From Amaranthus tricolor (taxonomy: Eukaryota > Streptophyta > Magnoliopsida > Caryophyllales > Amaranthaceae), in assembly GCF_026212465.1 (NCBI RefSeq), contig NC_080048.1, positions 34,124,422 through 34,188,421 of the forward strand: a DNA stretch of 64,000 nt, written 5' to 3'. The notes beneath the pieces are model-generated. The model was not told the origin of the DNA. It ran no database searches and worked only from the letters and a program-made list of their open reading frames with translations. Positions 36,801 to 48,800 of the stretch are shown one piece after another (positions within the stretch are counted from its first letter, which is position 1; each line of letters begins with the position of its first letter). A program made the position numbers and the translations under genes.

Positions 36801-39800
36801 CAGAAAGCTGGAATGAGGTTGCTGATTTCTATAGAAGGGCTTCCGAGTTGTACATTGGTAACTAAAATTAAGCTCCCAATATCAATACTTTTAGTACAAA
36901 ACAAACCTCTGCCACTAATTTCAGATTTTTTGATCTTAAAATTACCCACAAATTCACAAAGTTCAGGACAAATCCCAAAAAACCCACATGAAACCCAATT
37001 GGAAATATCAAAATTACCAGTTCTAGACAAATTCTCAATCAACCCATTTAAAACCTCTAAATTCCCATTACACTGGGACTCAAATGTAAGGTCTTTGTAA
37101 TATGGGTCACACATGTTAAATAATAATGTGTGGATCGTCATTAGTATAGCCAATAATATAGTGGTATATTAAAGATTAAATAGGCTTAAAGGCAATAATG
37201 TCGTGAAAATAATATTGTGTAGATACCATAATAATATCTTTATTTTTGGTGATCGGGACAAATTAGAGATATTATGCTAAAGTATTTTATAAGCGGTTAT
37301 GGCCCCACCACGTGTTTATAAATATAGCCCATTAAGTTATAATGGGGTTGTGGCCCATTAGACTTAAAGAACTCTTAATACTATATATACCCATCATTAT
37401 AGTGTTAAAAGGGGATATTTTGAAAAGTATCATTTGATTTTTCACATAAAGAAAAACATAGTGGTGGAAGTTATAACAAGCAAACCCTAAAGAAGTAGTA
37501 CCATTAGGGCTTCCGCATACAATCTTATGGATTCGCAAGGTATGTTTCTATGATCTATGGTTTAATTATTTTATGGATTTACATGTGATTTTGGGAATTA
37601 AAGTGATAAATATAACAATTGGTATCAAGAGCCTACATGTTTAGATCCATTAAATAATTTAGGGCTTATGGTTCGATTATTCAATCGTATGAATTTTATT
37701 GGCATAAAGATTCACTAATCTTTAAATCTTGATCATTACATCCATTATTATTAAATTCATGTGCCTCTCCATTACATTGTTTCACATACTTTCTTGAAAC
37801 AAAGTATTATGTTTATTGAAAATTACGTTTCGACTTGAGCACAGTTTGACGTTTTCGGCTGTTTTGTCTCATATGAATGATAATTTATAATTTCTTGCGC
37901 ACTGATATAGCCAATTCATGATAATTATTATCTCAAATTCATGATAACTGACATATGCATATTAAACATTCATGATAATTGGCTATTTTATATCATATGC
38001 TATTGCTTCCATGTATATATTGAAGTAATATACATACTGTACAATGTGATCGTTGAACGTGAATCAATCAAGGATAATATATATAAAAGCTTGATTAATA
38101 TGCATATATATTAAGGATTTAATCAATCTTTTTCTATACTCGATAAATAAATAAAATAAAATAAATAAATATAATATAAAATAAAATTTTGCCTCAATTT
38201 TAGACTAATTAATCGATATAATATGTTACCAGAGTAACCTCTTTTGTATAGATTAGTAGATTTAAAATATTGAGATGTGTGTATTTAATTTCGTGCAAGT
38301 AATAGTCGGTCCAAAGGAAGATTATTATTTGGCCAAAATTTGAACACACATGTGGTGATAATAATGTATGTTTGACAAATAATAAAAGTTCACTATTTTG
38401 ATTAAGCTTGTTGAAATAAAATATCACCAAAAGTGATCCCGATCATGTAGACAACTTATGAGAAATATTGAATGCATGTATGTATAATTATGTTCGAATA
38501 TTAGTCGGCCCAAAGGAAGGTTAATATTTGGCAAGATATATGTACATTTACGACGATAAACATGTAATGATTATCAAGTGAAATATGTGGTTTATGAATC
38601 AACCCAAAGGAGGATTTATTTTTGCACATATATTATCATTAATGTTTGATTGTTGCAACAAGAGTATCGCTAGCAGTTAATATTACTGTCCAAAGACTTG
38701 GTATTAATGATGCGTTTGATATCTTGTGATGGGTTTTGACAATTATTTGAATTGTTATATCGAGTGCTAAGTGAGCAAATATTTATATTGTTTGTTTTTG
38801 TTCCTTTTCAGTTAATTTTTCAAGTATATCTGCCAACTTGAACTCTATTCCAGTCCTAACCGGTACTAATTTTAAGGAATGGAAGGAGAATGTTCAAATC
38901 ACTCTAGGCTGCATGGATCTAGATTTGGCATTTAGAGTAGAACAACCCCCTTCTCTTACAGATGATAGTACTGCTGAGGATAAAAGGTACTATGAGAAGT
39001 GGGATCGCTCGAATCGCCTAAGTCTAATGATCATAAAGCGCGGCATTCCAGAATCTTTTAGGGGCGTTGTGTCCGATGAGGTTACAAATGCCAAGGATTT
39101 CCTTACTGAAATTGAGAAACGCTTTATTAAAAGCGATAAGGCGGAAATAAGCTTGTTGTTAAGCAGTTTTACTTCCAAAAGGTATTCAGGAAAAGGAAAC
39201 ATAAGGGAGTACATTATGGAAGTGTCTCATATTGTTTCAAAACTCAAGACATTAAAGATCGAAATATCAGAAGATATCCTCGTACATATAATCTTGAACT
39301 CTCTCCCAAATGCATTTGATCCCTTCAAGGTCAGTTACAACTGTCAAAGGGAGAAATGGTCTCTTAATGAGCTCATTTCATTCTGTGTGCAAGAGGAAGA
39401 GAGGTTGAAACGAAATAAGACAGAGAGTGCTCATCTGGCTAGTAACTCTAAAGATAAAGGTAAAAAGAGAAAGAAAATTCCCTATAAGGATGAAGCTGCT
39501 AAAGGTCCTGAGCAGAAGAAACCCAAGGAAAATATAATTAATTGTTTCTTCTGTAAAAAATCTGGACACCTAAAGAAAGATTGTCCTAAATACAAGGCCT
39601 GGAAGGCAAAGAAAGGTACAACCTTTATTCTGGTTTGTTCTGAGAACAATTTAGCTTCAGTACCAAGAAACACTTGGTGGTTAGACTCCGGTGCTACATC
39701 TAACATAAGTGTTTCTATGCAGGGCTGTCTGAGCAATCGCAAGCCAACTGATGGTGAAAGATACATCTACGTGGGTGATGGAGAAGCAGTGGCAGTGGAA

Positions 39801-42800
39801 GCTATAGGGCATTTTAGATTGTTGTTAAATTCTGGTTTTTATTTGGATTTGAAAGACACTTTTATTGTACCGTCTTTTAGGCGGAATTTGGTTTCTGTTT
39901 CTTATTTGGACAAATCAGGATATTGTTGTTCTTTTGGAAACTATAAAGTTACATTGTCTTTTAATTCGAATGAAATTGGGACTGGATCATTTAATACTTA
40001 TGACAATCTATATATGCTTGATACTGTAGTTTCTTATAATGAAAGCCTGAATGTTGAAACACGTGGTACTAAGCGTAAAATTGATAATGCACGATCAGGT
40101 GAATTGTGGCACAAACGTCTAGGTCACATCTCTATAAATAGAGTTAAGCGTTTAGTGTCTGATGGGATCCTTAACCCCATTGATTTCACAAGTATTGATA
40201 ATTGTGTTGCGTGCATTAAAGGTAAACAAACCAAGTCTAAGAAATTAGGTGCATACAGAGCTGCTAAAGCATTAGAATTGGTACATACAGATATATGTGG
40301 GCCTTTTCCAACTCCATCTTGGAATGGGCAAGAATATTTTGTATCATTCATTGATGATTACTCTAGATATGCATACTTGTTTCTTATTTATGAAAAATCT
40401 CAAGTCTTGGATGTGTTCAAAGCGTATAAAGCTGAAGTTGAAAATCAACTCAATAAACGCATAAAGAACATCAGATCCGACCGTGGTGGAGAATACTATG
40501 GTAGGAATGACGGTACAGGTGAACAACGTCCAGGACCATTTGCAAGATACCTAGAGGAATGTGGGATTGTGCCTCAGTACACAATGCCGGGATCACCCAG
40601 CATGAATGGAGTGGCTGAACGACGAAACAGAACCCTTAAGGACATGGTAAGAAGCATGATTTGCCATTCAGTCTTACCAGATTCCCTCTGGGGTGAGGCA
40701 CTAAAGACTGCAGCTTACATTCTTAACCGAGTTCCAACTAAAGCAGTTGCTAAAACACCTTATGAACTTTGGACTGGGCGAAAGCCAAGTCTGAAGCATT
40801 TTCATATATGGGGATGCCCAGCTGAAGCACGGCCATATAGGCCACATGAAAAGAAACTAGATTCCAAAACAGTTAGCTGCTACTTTATTGGTTACTCGGA
40901 AAGATCCAGGGGTTATAAATTTTATGATCTTACTACTAAAGTTATATTTGAGACGGGAACTGCTGTGTTCTTTGAGGATGTTTCATTTGGGGAGAAGAAT
41001 AAAGTAAGAGACATTGTCTTTGAGGAAGAATCAGTTTCAATTCCTGAAACGATTCATAAAGATGGTTTTCAGGAAACAGATGAGGAACCTCAGCAAGACA
41101 ATGTTGTTATTCCTCCTAATGAAATAGAAGGTCCTGTTCATGATGAACAAATTCAACAACCTCAAGAACAAGAGCAACAAGTACAAGTCCCATTGCGTCG
41201 TTCCATTAGAGAAAGGAGAAGTGCAATTCCAGATGATTACATTGTCTATCTCCTGGAACATGGAGAAAGTGGTGGTCTAATGGAAGATGAGCCTATCAAC
41301 TTCCGTGAAGCCATGAAAAGTTCCTATTCGGATAAATGGATTAGCGCAATGAACGAAGAGTATAATTCTATGCATGACAATAAAGTTTGGGAACTTGTCC
41401 CATTACCAGAAGGCGCGAAACCCATTGGTTGTAAATGGATATTTAAAATCAAAAGGGACTCGCAAGGTAATGTGATGAGATATAAGGCACGTCTTGTGGC
41501 TAAGGGTTATACTCAAAAGGAAGGTGTTGATTATAAAGAGACTTTTTCTCCTGTATCATCGAAAGACTCTTTTAGAATAATCATGGCACTTGTTGCACAT
41601 TTTGACCTTGAATTACATCAGATGGATGTAAAGACGGCGTTCCTCAATGGTGACATTGCTGAAACAATCTATATGTTACAACCAGAAAATTTTGTATCAG
41701 GAGATTCAATAAATATGGTTTGTAAGTTAAAGAAATCCATCTATGGGCTTAAGCAAGCATCTCGTCAATGGTACTACAAGTTCCATCAAGTCATTCTCTC
41801 ATTTGGGTTCGAGCAGAATGTTGTTGATGATTGTGTGTATCATAAGTTCAGTGGGAGTAAGATGATCTTCTTGGTTTTATATGTCGATGACATTCTATTA
41901 GCGACTAATGATACAGGCATGCTGTATGCAACCAAGAAATTTCTATCAAAGAATTTTGAGATGAAAGATCTTGGTGAAGCCTCCTTTGTATTAGGAATTG
42001 AGATATTGCGTAATAGATCACAATATACTCTACGGTTATCACAAAGGAACTATATCGATAAAGTCTTAAAGAAATTTGACATGGAATATTGTAAGCCAGG
42101 AGATACCCCTATCTCTAAGGGAGACAAATTCAGTCTCGAGCAATGCCCTAAGAGTCATCTGGAAAGACAGGAGATGCAGAAGATTCCCTACGCGTCATGT
42201 GTGGGAAGTCTAATGTATGCTCAGGTTTGTACGCGTCCAGATATAGCATACATTGTCGGAATGTTAGGCAGATATCTCAGTAATCCAGGAATGGACCATT
42301 GGAAAGCAGCCAAAAGGGTAATGGGATATCTTAGGCGAACAAGGAACTATATGCTCACCTATAAAAGATCAGATAACTTGGAGGTCGTTGGATACTCTGA
42401 CTCTGACTTTGCGGGATGTCAAGACACTAGTAAATCCACCACAGGTTATGTATATCTGCTAGCTGGTGGTGCGATATCGTGGAAAAGTGTTAAGCAGGAA
42501 ATTATAGCTACTTCTACCATGGAGGCAGAATTCATTGCTTGTTTTGTTACATCAAATCAGGGATTATGGTTACGCAACTTTGTCACTGGGCTGCGAATAG
42601 TAAATGAGGTTGAAAAGCCTATAAAGATTTATTGTGACAACAAGTCGGCAGTACTGTATTCAAATGATAATAGTAGCTCGATTAAGTCAAAGCACATTAA
42701 AATAAAGTATCGAGCCACTAAAGAAAGAGTTCGGTTAAGGGAAATTTCAATTGTGAAAATTGACACAAACTCTATGTTGGCAGATCCTCTAACAAAAGGT

Positions 42801-45800
42801 CTCCCACCTAAAGTTTTTCATGAGCATATTACTCACACGGGAGTAATAGACTTTCAGGAGTCTGGAGTTTAGTGGGAGTTGGTTATCATAAAGACTGATT
42901 ACATGTTAAGTTTTATTTTCTGATCAGAATAAAGTTGTGTAATTAGACAGTTTCTTACCGAACATTACAGTTGAAAATTTTTTTTTTTTTTTAAGTAGGC
43001 CAGTTGAAAATCGACATGTGTAAGCCACATTCATGTGTTTTTCATGCTACATTTTTTTTTATGATTGATCTATGTCATTTAATCATGTTAATATGTGTGA
43101 TCATTGGTGGTCAAATTGTGTTTATCATAATGAAAGCTGCATTGGTCCTATATTGATGAGATTGATGGACGAGATTGTGTTGCCTGAGGTAATGATGATA
43201 TAATTGAGCTCATAAGGTATGACACATTTAAGGAAACATATGCGACCCAGTGGGAGATTGTAAGGTCTTTGTAATATGGGTCACACATGTTAAATAATAA
43301 TGTGTGGATCGTCATTAGTATAGCCAATAATATAGTGGTATATTAAAGATTAAATAGGCTTAAAGGCAATAATGTCGTGAAAATAATATTGTGTAGATAC
43401 CATAATAATATCTTTATTTTTGGTGATCGGGACAAATTAGAGATATTATGCTAAAGTATTTTATAAGCGGTTATGGCCCCACCACGTGTTTATAAATATA
43501 GCCCATTAAGTTATAATGGGGTTGTGGCCCATTAGACTTAAAGAACTCTTAATACTATATATACCCATCATTATAGTGTTAAAAGGGGATATTTTGAAAA
43601 GTATCATTTGATTTTTCACATAAAGAAAAACATAGTGGTGGAAGTTATAACAAGCAAACCCTAAAGAAGTAATACCATTAGGGCTTCCGCATACAATCTT
43701 ATGGATTCGCAAGGTATGTTTCTATGATCTATGGTTTAATTATTTTATGGATTTACATGTGATTTTGGGAATTAAAGTGATAAATATAACATCAAAAACC
43801 AAAGCCCTTTTCAGACAATCTAAAGCTAAAGAATATCGATTGAGATTGAGCAAGATTTTACCTTTACAAACAAGGGTTTTTAAATGGGTATTATCAATTT
43901 GAAGGGATTCCTCACAATCCTTCAATGCTTCTTCAAAATCCCTTAATCTGAATAGGGCTTCGGCTCGATTTGAAAGGGCTAAACAGAGAGATTTTCGGAG
44001 TTTCAAAAGATCAGATTCTTGCTGGGTCTTAGAGATTTGTTGTTGGCAAAGAGGAATAAATTGGGAATAAGCTTTAATTGATTCATTCCAATCTTCTCTA
44101 AGTAGAAATTTGGCCGCTTTGGATCTGATTCGCTGCGACTTAAATTTTTAAATTAAAAAAAAAAAGTTTTTTTTTAGTCGCTGTTAGTAACAGCAGCAAC
44201 TTTGGGCTTTTAATTTTTTATTTTTTTTAGGTCGCTGTTACTAACAGCGACTTTGGGCTTTTAATTTTTTTTTTCACTTTCGCTGTTATTAACAGCGACT
44301 CTACCCGAAGCTAGGATTGGATGTACGGAAGTTTATTTTGGGACATAAGTTTTCCCCAATCTTATATTTGGAATTAAGTAGATAAATAATCTCATTTTTT
44401 TCAATCTTTCACTTGCTAACTCCTTTTCAAGTACTCGCTCCATCCTAATATAACTATCACATTTTCTTATTTGGCAAAACCATATTAATTGTCACATTTT
44501 TATTTTTGTCAATCTTTTTTACCTAAATATCCTTAGTTCACACAAGTAATTACGAATATACCCCCATATACCTTATTTACCCAACTACCCTTCACTACTT
44601 ACCCTTCACTATTTACCTAACTATCACCTTTTTAATGAACCCCACACCACTCTTAATATCCGTACCCAAGCAAATGGGACATTTATATTGGTGTGGAGGG
44701 AGTAGTATATTGCAAATAAATCATGCAAATAAAACAAAACAAAACAAATTAAAGTATATAGGAGTATTTGTTTTTGATTGGATGTATGTTTGCCAGATAA
44801 ACACCAAATGTAGAAGACTATAAAGGTTTTAATTTTATACACTTAACTTGCTCAGAAAGTTGATATTGATTGAAGGTTTAGGAAAACTTTCTTAAATGTC
44901 ATATCTTCCCACAATAGAATATGGAAATTTTAAGGTGAAATTAAAACTGTGATACAAATTTTGTATGAATCTAAGGAGCCCCTCTTTGTACAATGCTTGA
45001 ATATTATTGCCGTCTAATCCTTGTTGTATATTTGAGAGTGTATATTGCGTTCACCTTAAGTAGTAGAGTAGTGTTTTGTATCGAAGATACTCTCCAAATA
45101 TTTTTGTTTAGCTAGAGACATCATGTCTTGCACACTATTATTCCAAAGTATCTTAAAACACATTTTCCTCATTAGTTGTTGTAGTCATCAACTCTATATT
45201 TGTTCCTTTTCAAAATATTGATCATATAATCCAACAATGCACTAACACATTACCCCACTACAATGTGAATAATCTATACCAATGCGTTTAGGTTGATAAT
45301 AAAATCATAAACAATATAAACAGTTTATAAAGTTCTTAATATGATCAAGTGTAGAGAGAAATATGTAAGAAGAATTTAGTTATTCTAAAAATATTTAATG
45401 GATAATGTACATCCTCTATAGAATTTATGGATGATTTCATCCCTTGATTTTGTGTCTAATAACTGATGAAAAGATTAGTTGATCACATGCTTACAAAACA
45501 AAGCTTTTATACACGAATAGACATATTGTACTGGGGTACTCGTTCGAGCACATCTAGTTTCCAAACGAGCTCACCCCTAGCGCTTGAACGAGTGAACAAT
45601 CATTTGCTCAAATGAGCACAACTTGTTTTGGGAACTCTTTGCTCCGTATTGTTCTTGCTTTGTATATTTAAGCACTTGGACATTTAACTTAATACTTATT
45701 TCGTCCCATTATAAATATAGTAAAAAGAATTTCATAATTTATTAGAATAATTGTAACTTATTAGAATAAATTATTTTAGAAAATATATGCTGTTTTTATT

Positions 45801-48800
45801 ATTAGTTTGGTGATTCTGTATAAATAGAAGTGTAATTATGCATGGATACTTAATACAAAATTAGTATTCATAACCCAAACTCTAATTTCTTATTTAGTTT
45901 TCCGCATTTAATCTCTTCATGGTATTAGAGCCGATGGTGTTTTTCGGCAACATACTACCGGTATACCATATCGGTGTTCATTATTCACCCAAACACAAAC
46001 TTACCTGCAATGGAAATAGAATCCGCTTGACATCATTGACGCCCTTGTTGCAACCGAAGTGGTTAAACACCAACAAAGGCGTCTCAACCACTAGATTTCC
46101 ATTTCCGACAACTAAAACCTGAAACCCCGAAACTAGATACCAAACGTTGAAGAAACACGCGCCGCCCTCTTGAGAGTTCTCTCTTTTTCCTCACTTCAGT
46201 TTGTCCCTTTTTTCCTCCGGCAAAGAGACAACCACTCTCCATCTAGCAGGGAGCAAGCACAAATCGCGAAATTCAAAAGAGAGGAGAAAGAAAATTCGAG
46301 AAAAGGGGGTAGGGAAAGAATGAATCACCAAAATACACGACCTCACAAACCCAAGACCTGTCTCACCATTCGCCCCCCCAGGATCCCAAGCCCACATTTT
46401 TGCTTTTTTTCTTTCCAAAAAACACATAGCCCAATTTCAATTTAACAAGTGTCGGGCTTCTTTGCAAACAAACCTTGACCTTTTGGGTTTCCGATTGTGG
46501 GGCAACCATCACAATGACAAATACTTCTTCTCACCTTGTCTTCCCGATTCTTACTAATCAAATCCACATCCAAACTGCCAATGGAAAATGTATTAGTTTG
46601 ACTTGAGCTGGGACGGTTGATGTTGGGTGGGAAAGCGTTACTTTCGATCCACCTGCATATACTTTACCTTGGTAGGTAGGATCTGGTTACATGGAGGAGT
46701 AAAAAGCAGAAAATTGTTGCCCTATCAAGTGCAGAAGCAGAATTAAAGGGAATTGCTAAAGAATACCTATGATCCAAAAACTCATAAATGAACTTGGTTT
46801 TTCACAGAAAACAACATGCAAACTTTATTGCGATAATAAAGCAGCTATCAGTATTTTAGGGAATTCAGTTCAACATGGTGAAATAAACGATACATGTCGA
46901 GATCAATAGACACTTCACTAAAGAAAAGTTGGAAGGGAAAATTATCAACCTACCATTTGTCATATCAAAGGATCAACGTGCATATATTCTCACAAAAGCC
47001 GTTAGTTCTGAAGCCTTTGATACAACATTACGCAAGTTGGACATTGAAAATCTTATAACCCAACTTGAGGGACTCAAAATAATTGTAATTGATTAGAATA
47101 AATTATTTTAGAAAGTTAGTATATTATATTTCTATAATTAGTTTGGTAATATCCACATAAATAGGAGTGTAATAATGCATTGATACTCAATACAAAATCA
47201 ATATTCATATACCAAAACCCTTATTTCTTCTTTACTTGTCTGCATTTAATCTCTTCAGTTACTTGTTCTGAATTGTATCAACATCTTATCTTTTCAATGT
47301 GAGATTTGGATCTATAATTAGCAAAATCATGTATAATACTCCCTCTGTTTGGTGGGTCTGCTACTGTTTACAAGTGTAGTATTTCAGGTGCTTTTGTAAT
47401 TGAATTTGGATTATTTTGACAGGGCAAAAGCTGTTGAAAGAGCTAAAAAACTAGAATTGCATTTGGGTTCTAAGTTTCCCACCATCATTAAACCATTGCT
47501 TCAATCTCATTTAAGAGGATGTTTGGTCAGTCTCAATTTTCTCAATATAGAATTTAATGATAGATTGAGGCTTAATTATTTTTGTATTCAAGAATAAACA
47601 AGCTTAAACTGATGTACTTATTCCCATGGACCTTCATACAGTACATGCCTAGAACATTTTGCAAGACCAACCTTCCAGACGATAAAATGGTGACACTAAT
47701 TGATGAAGATGGAGGGCAATGGCTACTCAAGTATCATGTTTTATATCATAGTCTGCTGCATGGATGGAAAAAATTTTCTATTGGCCATCAGTTGGTTGAT
47801 GGGGATGTTATTGTTTTTCAGCTCATCAGACCAACAACCTTCAAGGTAACCTCTAATTCTTAACTTGTATTGTTTGTTTGAAGCAAAAATTGTTAAAGGC
47901 CAAGGAAAACTTCTATGTTTGTTCTAGTATCATTAGAATACAAAAGTAATGTCTATTGCGTACCATTTTCGAAAATTTGAAATAGATAAGCTTTTTGATA
48001 AAAAAATATCAATGAACAAGCTTCGGTGAAACTTATTTTCAAAAATAAGCTCCTACAACTCAGACCTTAGGATAGGAGTATGTTCGCAGTTAATAACAGT
48101 GAACAAATGATTTGGTCAAAAAGTCACTTAATTTGTTTGCAATTAGTAATTGCGTACAAAGATGTAAAAAAGTTAAACATCTTTGTTCCCACGTACTAAG
48201 AAGGTGTTTGACTTTTTTACCACATCTTTGGTCGCAGTTACTAACTGCTGAAATGATGCGTTTTATAAATTGTTTCGGAATCATTTTAATTCATTTTCCC
48301 CAAGGTCAAACAAGGTCAAACCTTTGTTCGTAGTTAACTGCAAACAAAAGGCTTGACTTTTTTTTACCACAGAGCTTTATTCGCTATTACTAATTACAAA
48401 CAAATCCAAACCTCAGCTCTGGGATAAAAGGCGCTTATTTTGAAAATAAGTTTTGCCAAAGCTTAGAATTATTTTGATAAAAAACTTTATCTATTTCAAA
48501 TTTTCACCCCTTTCAGAGGCATATCTTCTATAAGGCCTTGCAAAATTTTGGGCCATTTGATAAAACCAAATTGTTGTCTAATTTTATACTCCATTTGTCT
48601 CTAAGAGATTGCAACAAGCCAACATCGCACATTTGGATGATATTAAAAAATTGGTGGAGACCCCGGTGGGTGGGGGCTGGGGGAGGCCCGACTCCCCTGG
48701 CCAAAACACGTGTCCTTTTGTAGTTTTAGCTTGGCCTTCTTATTAATTTATAGCTCTATGTATTAAGACAATTTTAGCATCGCAAAAACAAGGATAATTT

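Larger units (their letters stand above)
37085..43791 (+). mobile_element. Young full-length Copia retrotransposon, 6707 bp
   Basis: The two LTRs (37085-37617 and 43259-43791) are both 533 bp and by eye differ at one site (GTAGTACC against GTAATACC). The target duplication TCAAA lies at 37080-37084 and 43792-43796. The primer-binding site is TGGTATCAAGAGCC at 37620-37633 and the purine tract CCCAGTGGGAGAT is just before the 3' LTR. One uninterrupted gag-pol frame lies between. It interrupts the captured TPR-SET gene inside the Pack-MULE. Confidence 0.97.
36438..44410. mobile_element. Pack-MULE carrying fragments of two host genes
   Basis: The ends are inverted repeats of about 240 bp (36438-36679 and 44170-44410) starting GAAAGAT(C/T)GAAAAAAATG. 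A perfect 10-bp target duplication ACTTGCTAAC flanks it (36428-36437 and 44411-44420). No transposase is present. The inside holds a gamma-SNAP exon on the plus strand and a TPR-SET gene segment on the minus strand, both without transposon homology. The 6.7-kb Copia element at 37085-43791 is a later insertion; without it the element is about 1.26 kb. This is the classic Pack-MULE form. Confidence 0.93.

Noticed and set aside
46170..46445. A 91-codon plus frame and the opposite minus frame
   Set aside because: They lie in the interior of the deleted Copia element with low-complexity composition; no domain recognised.
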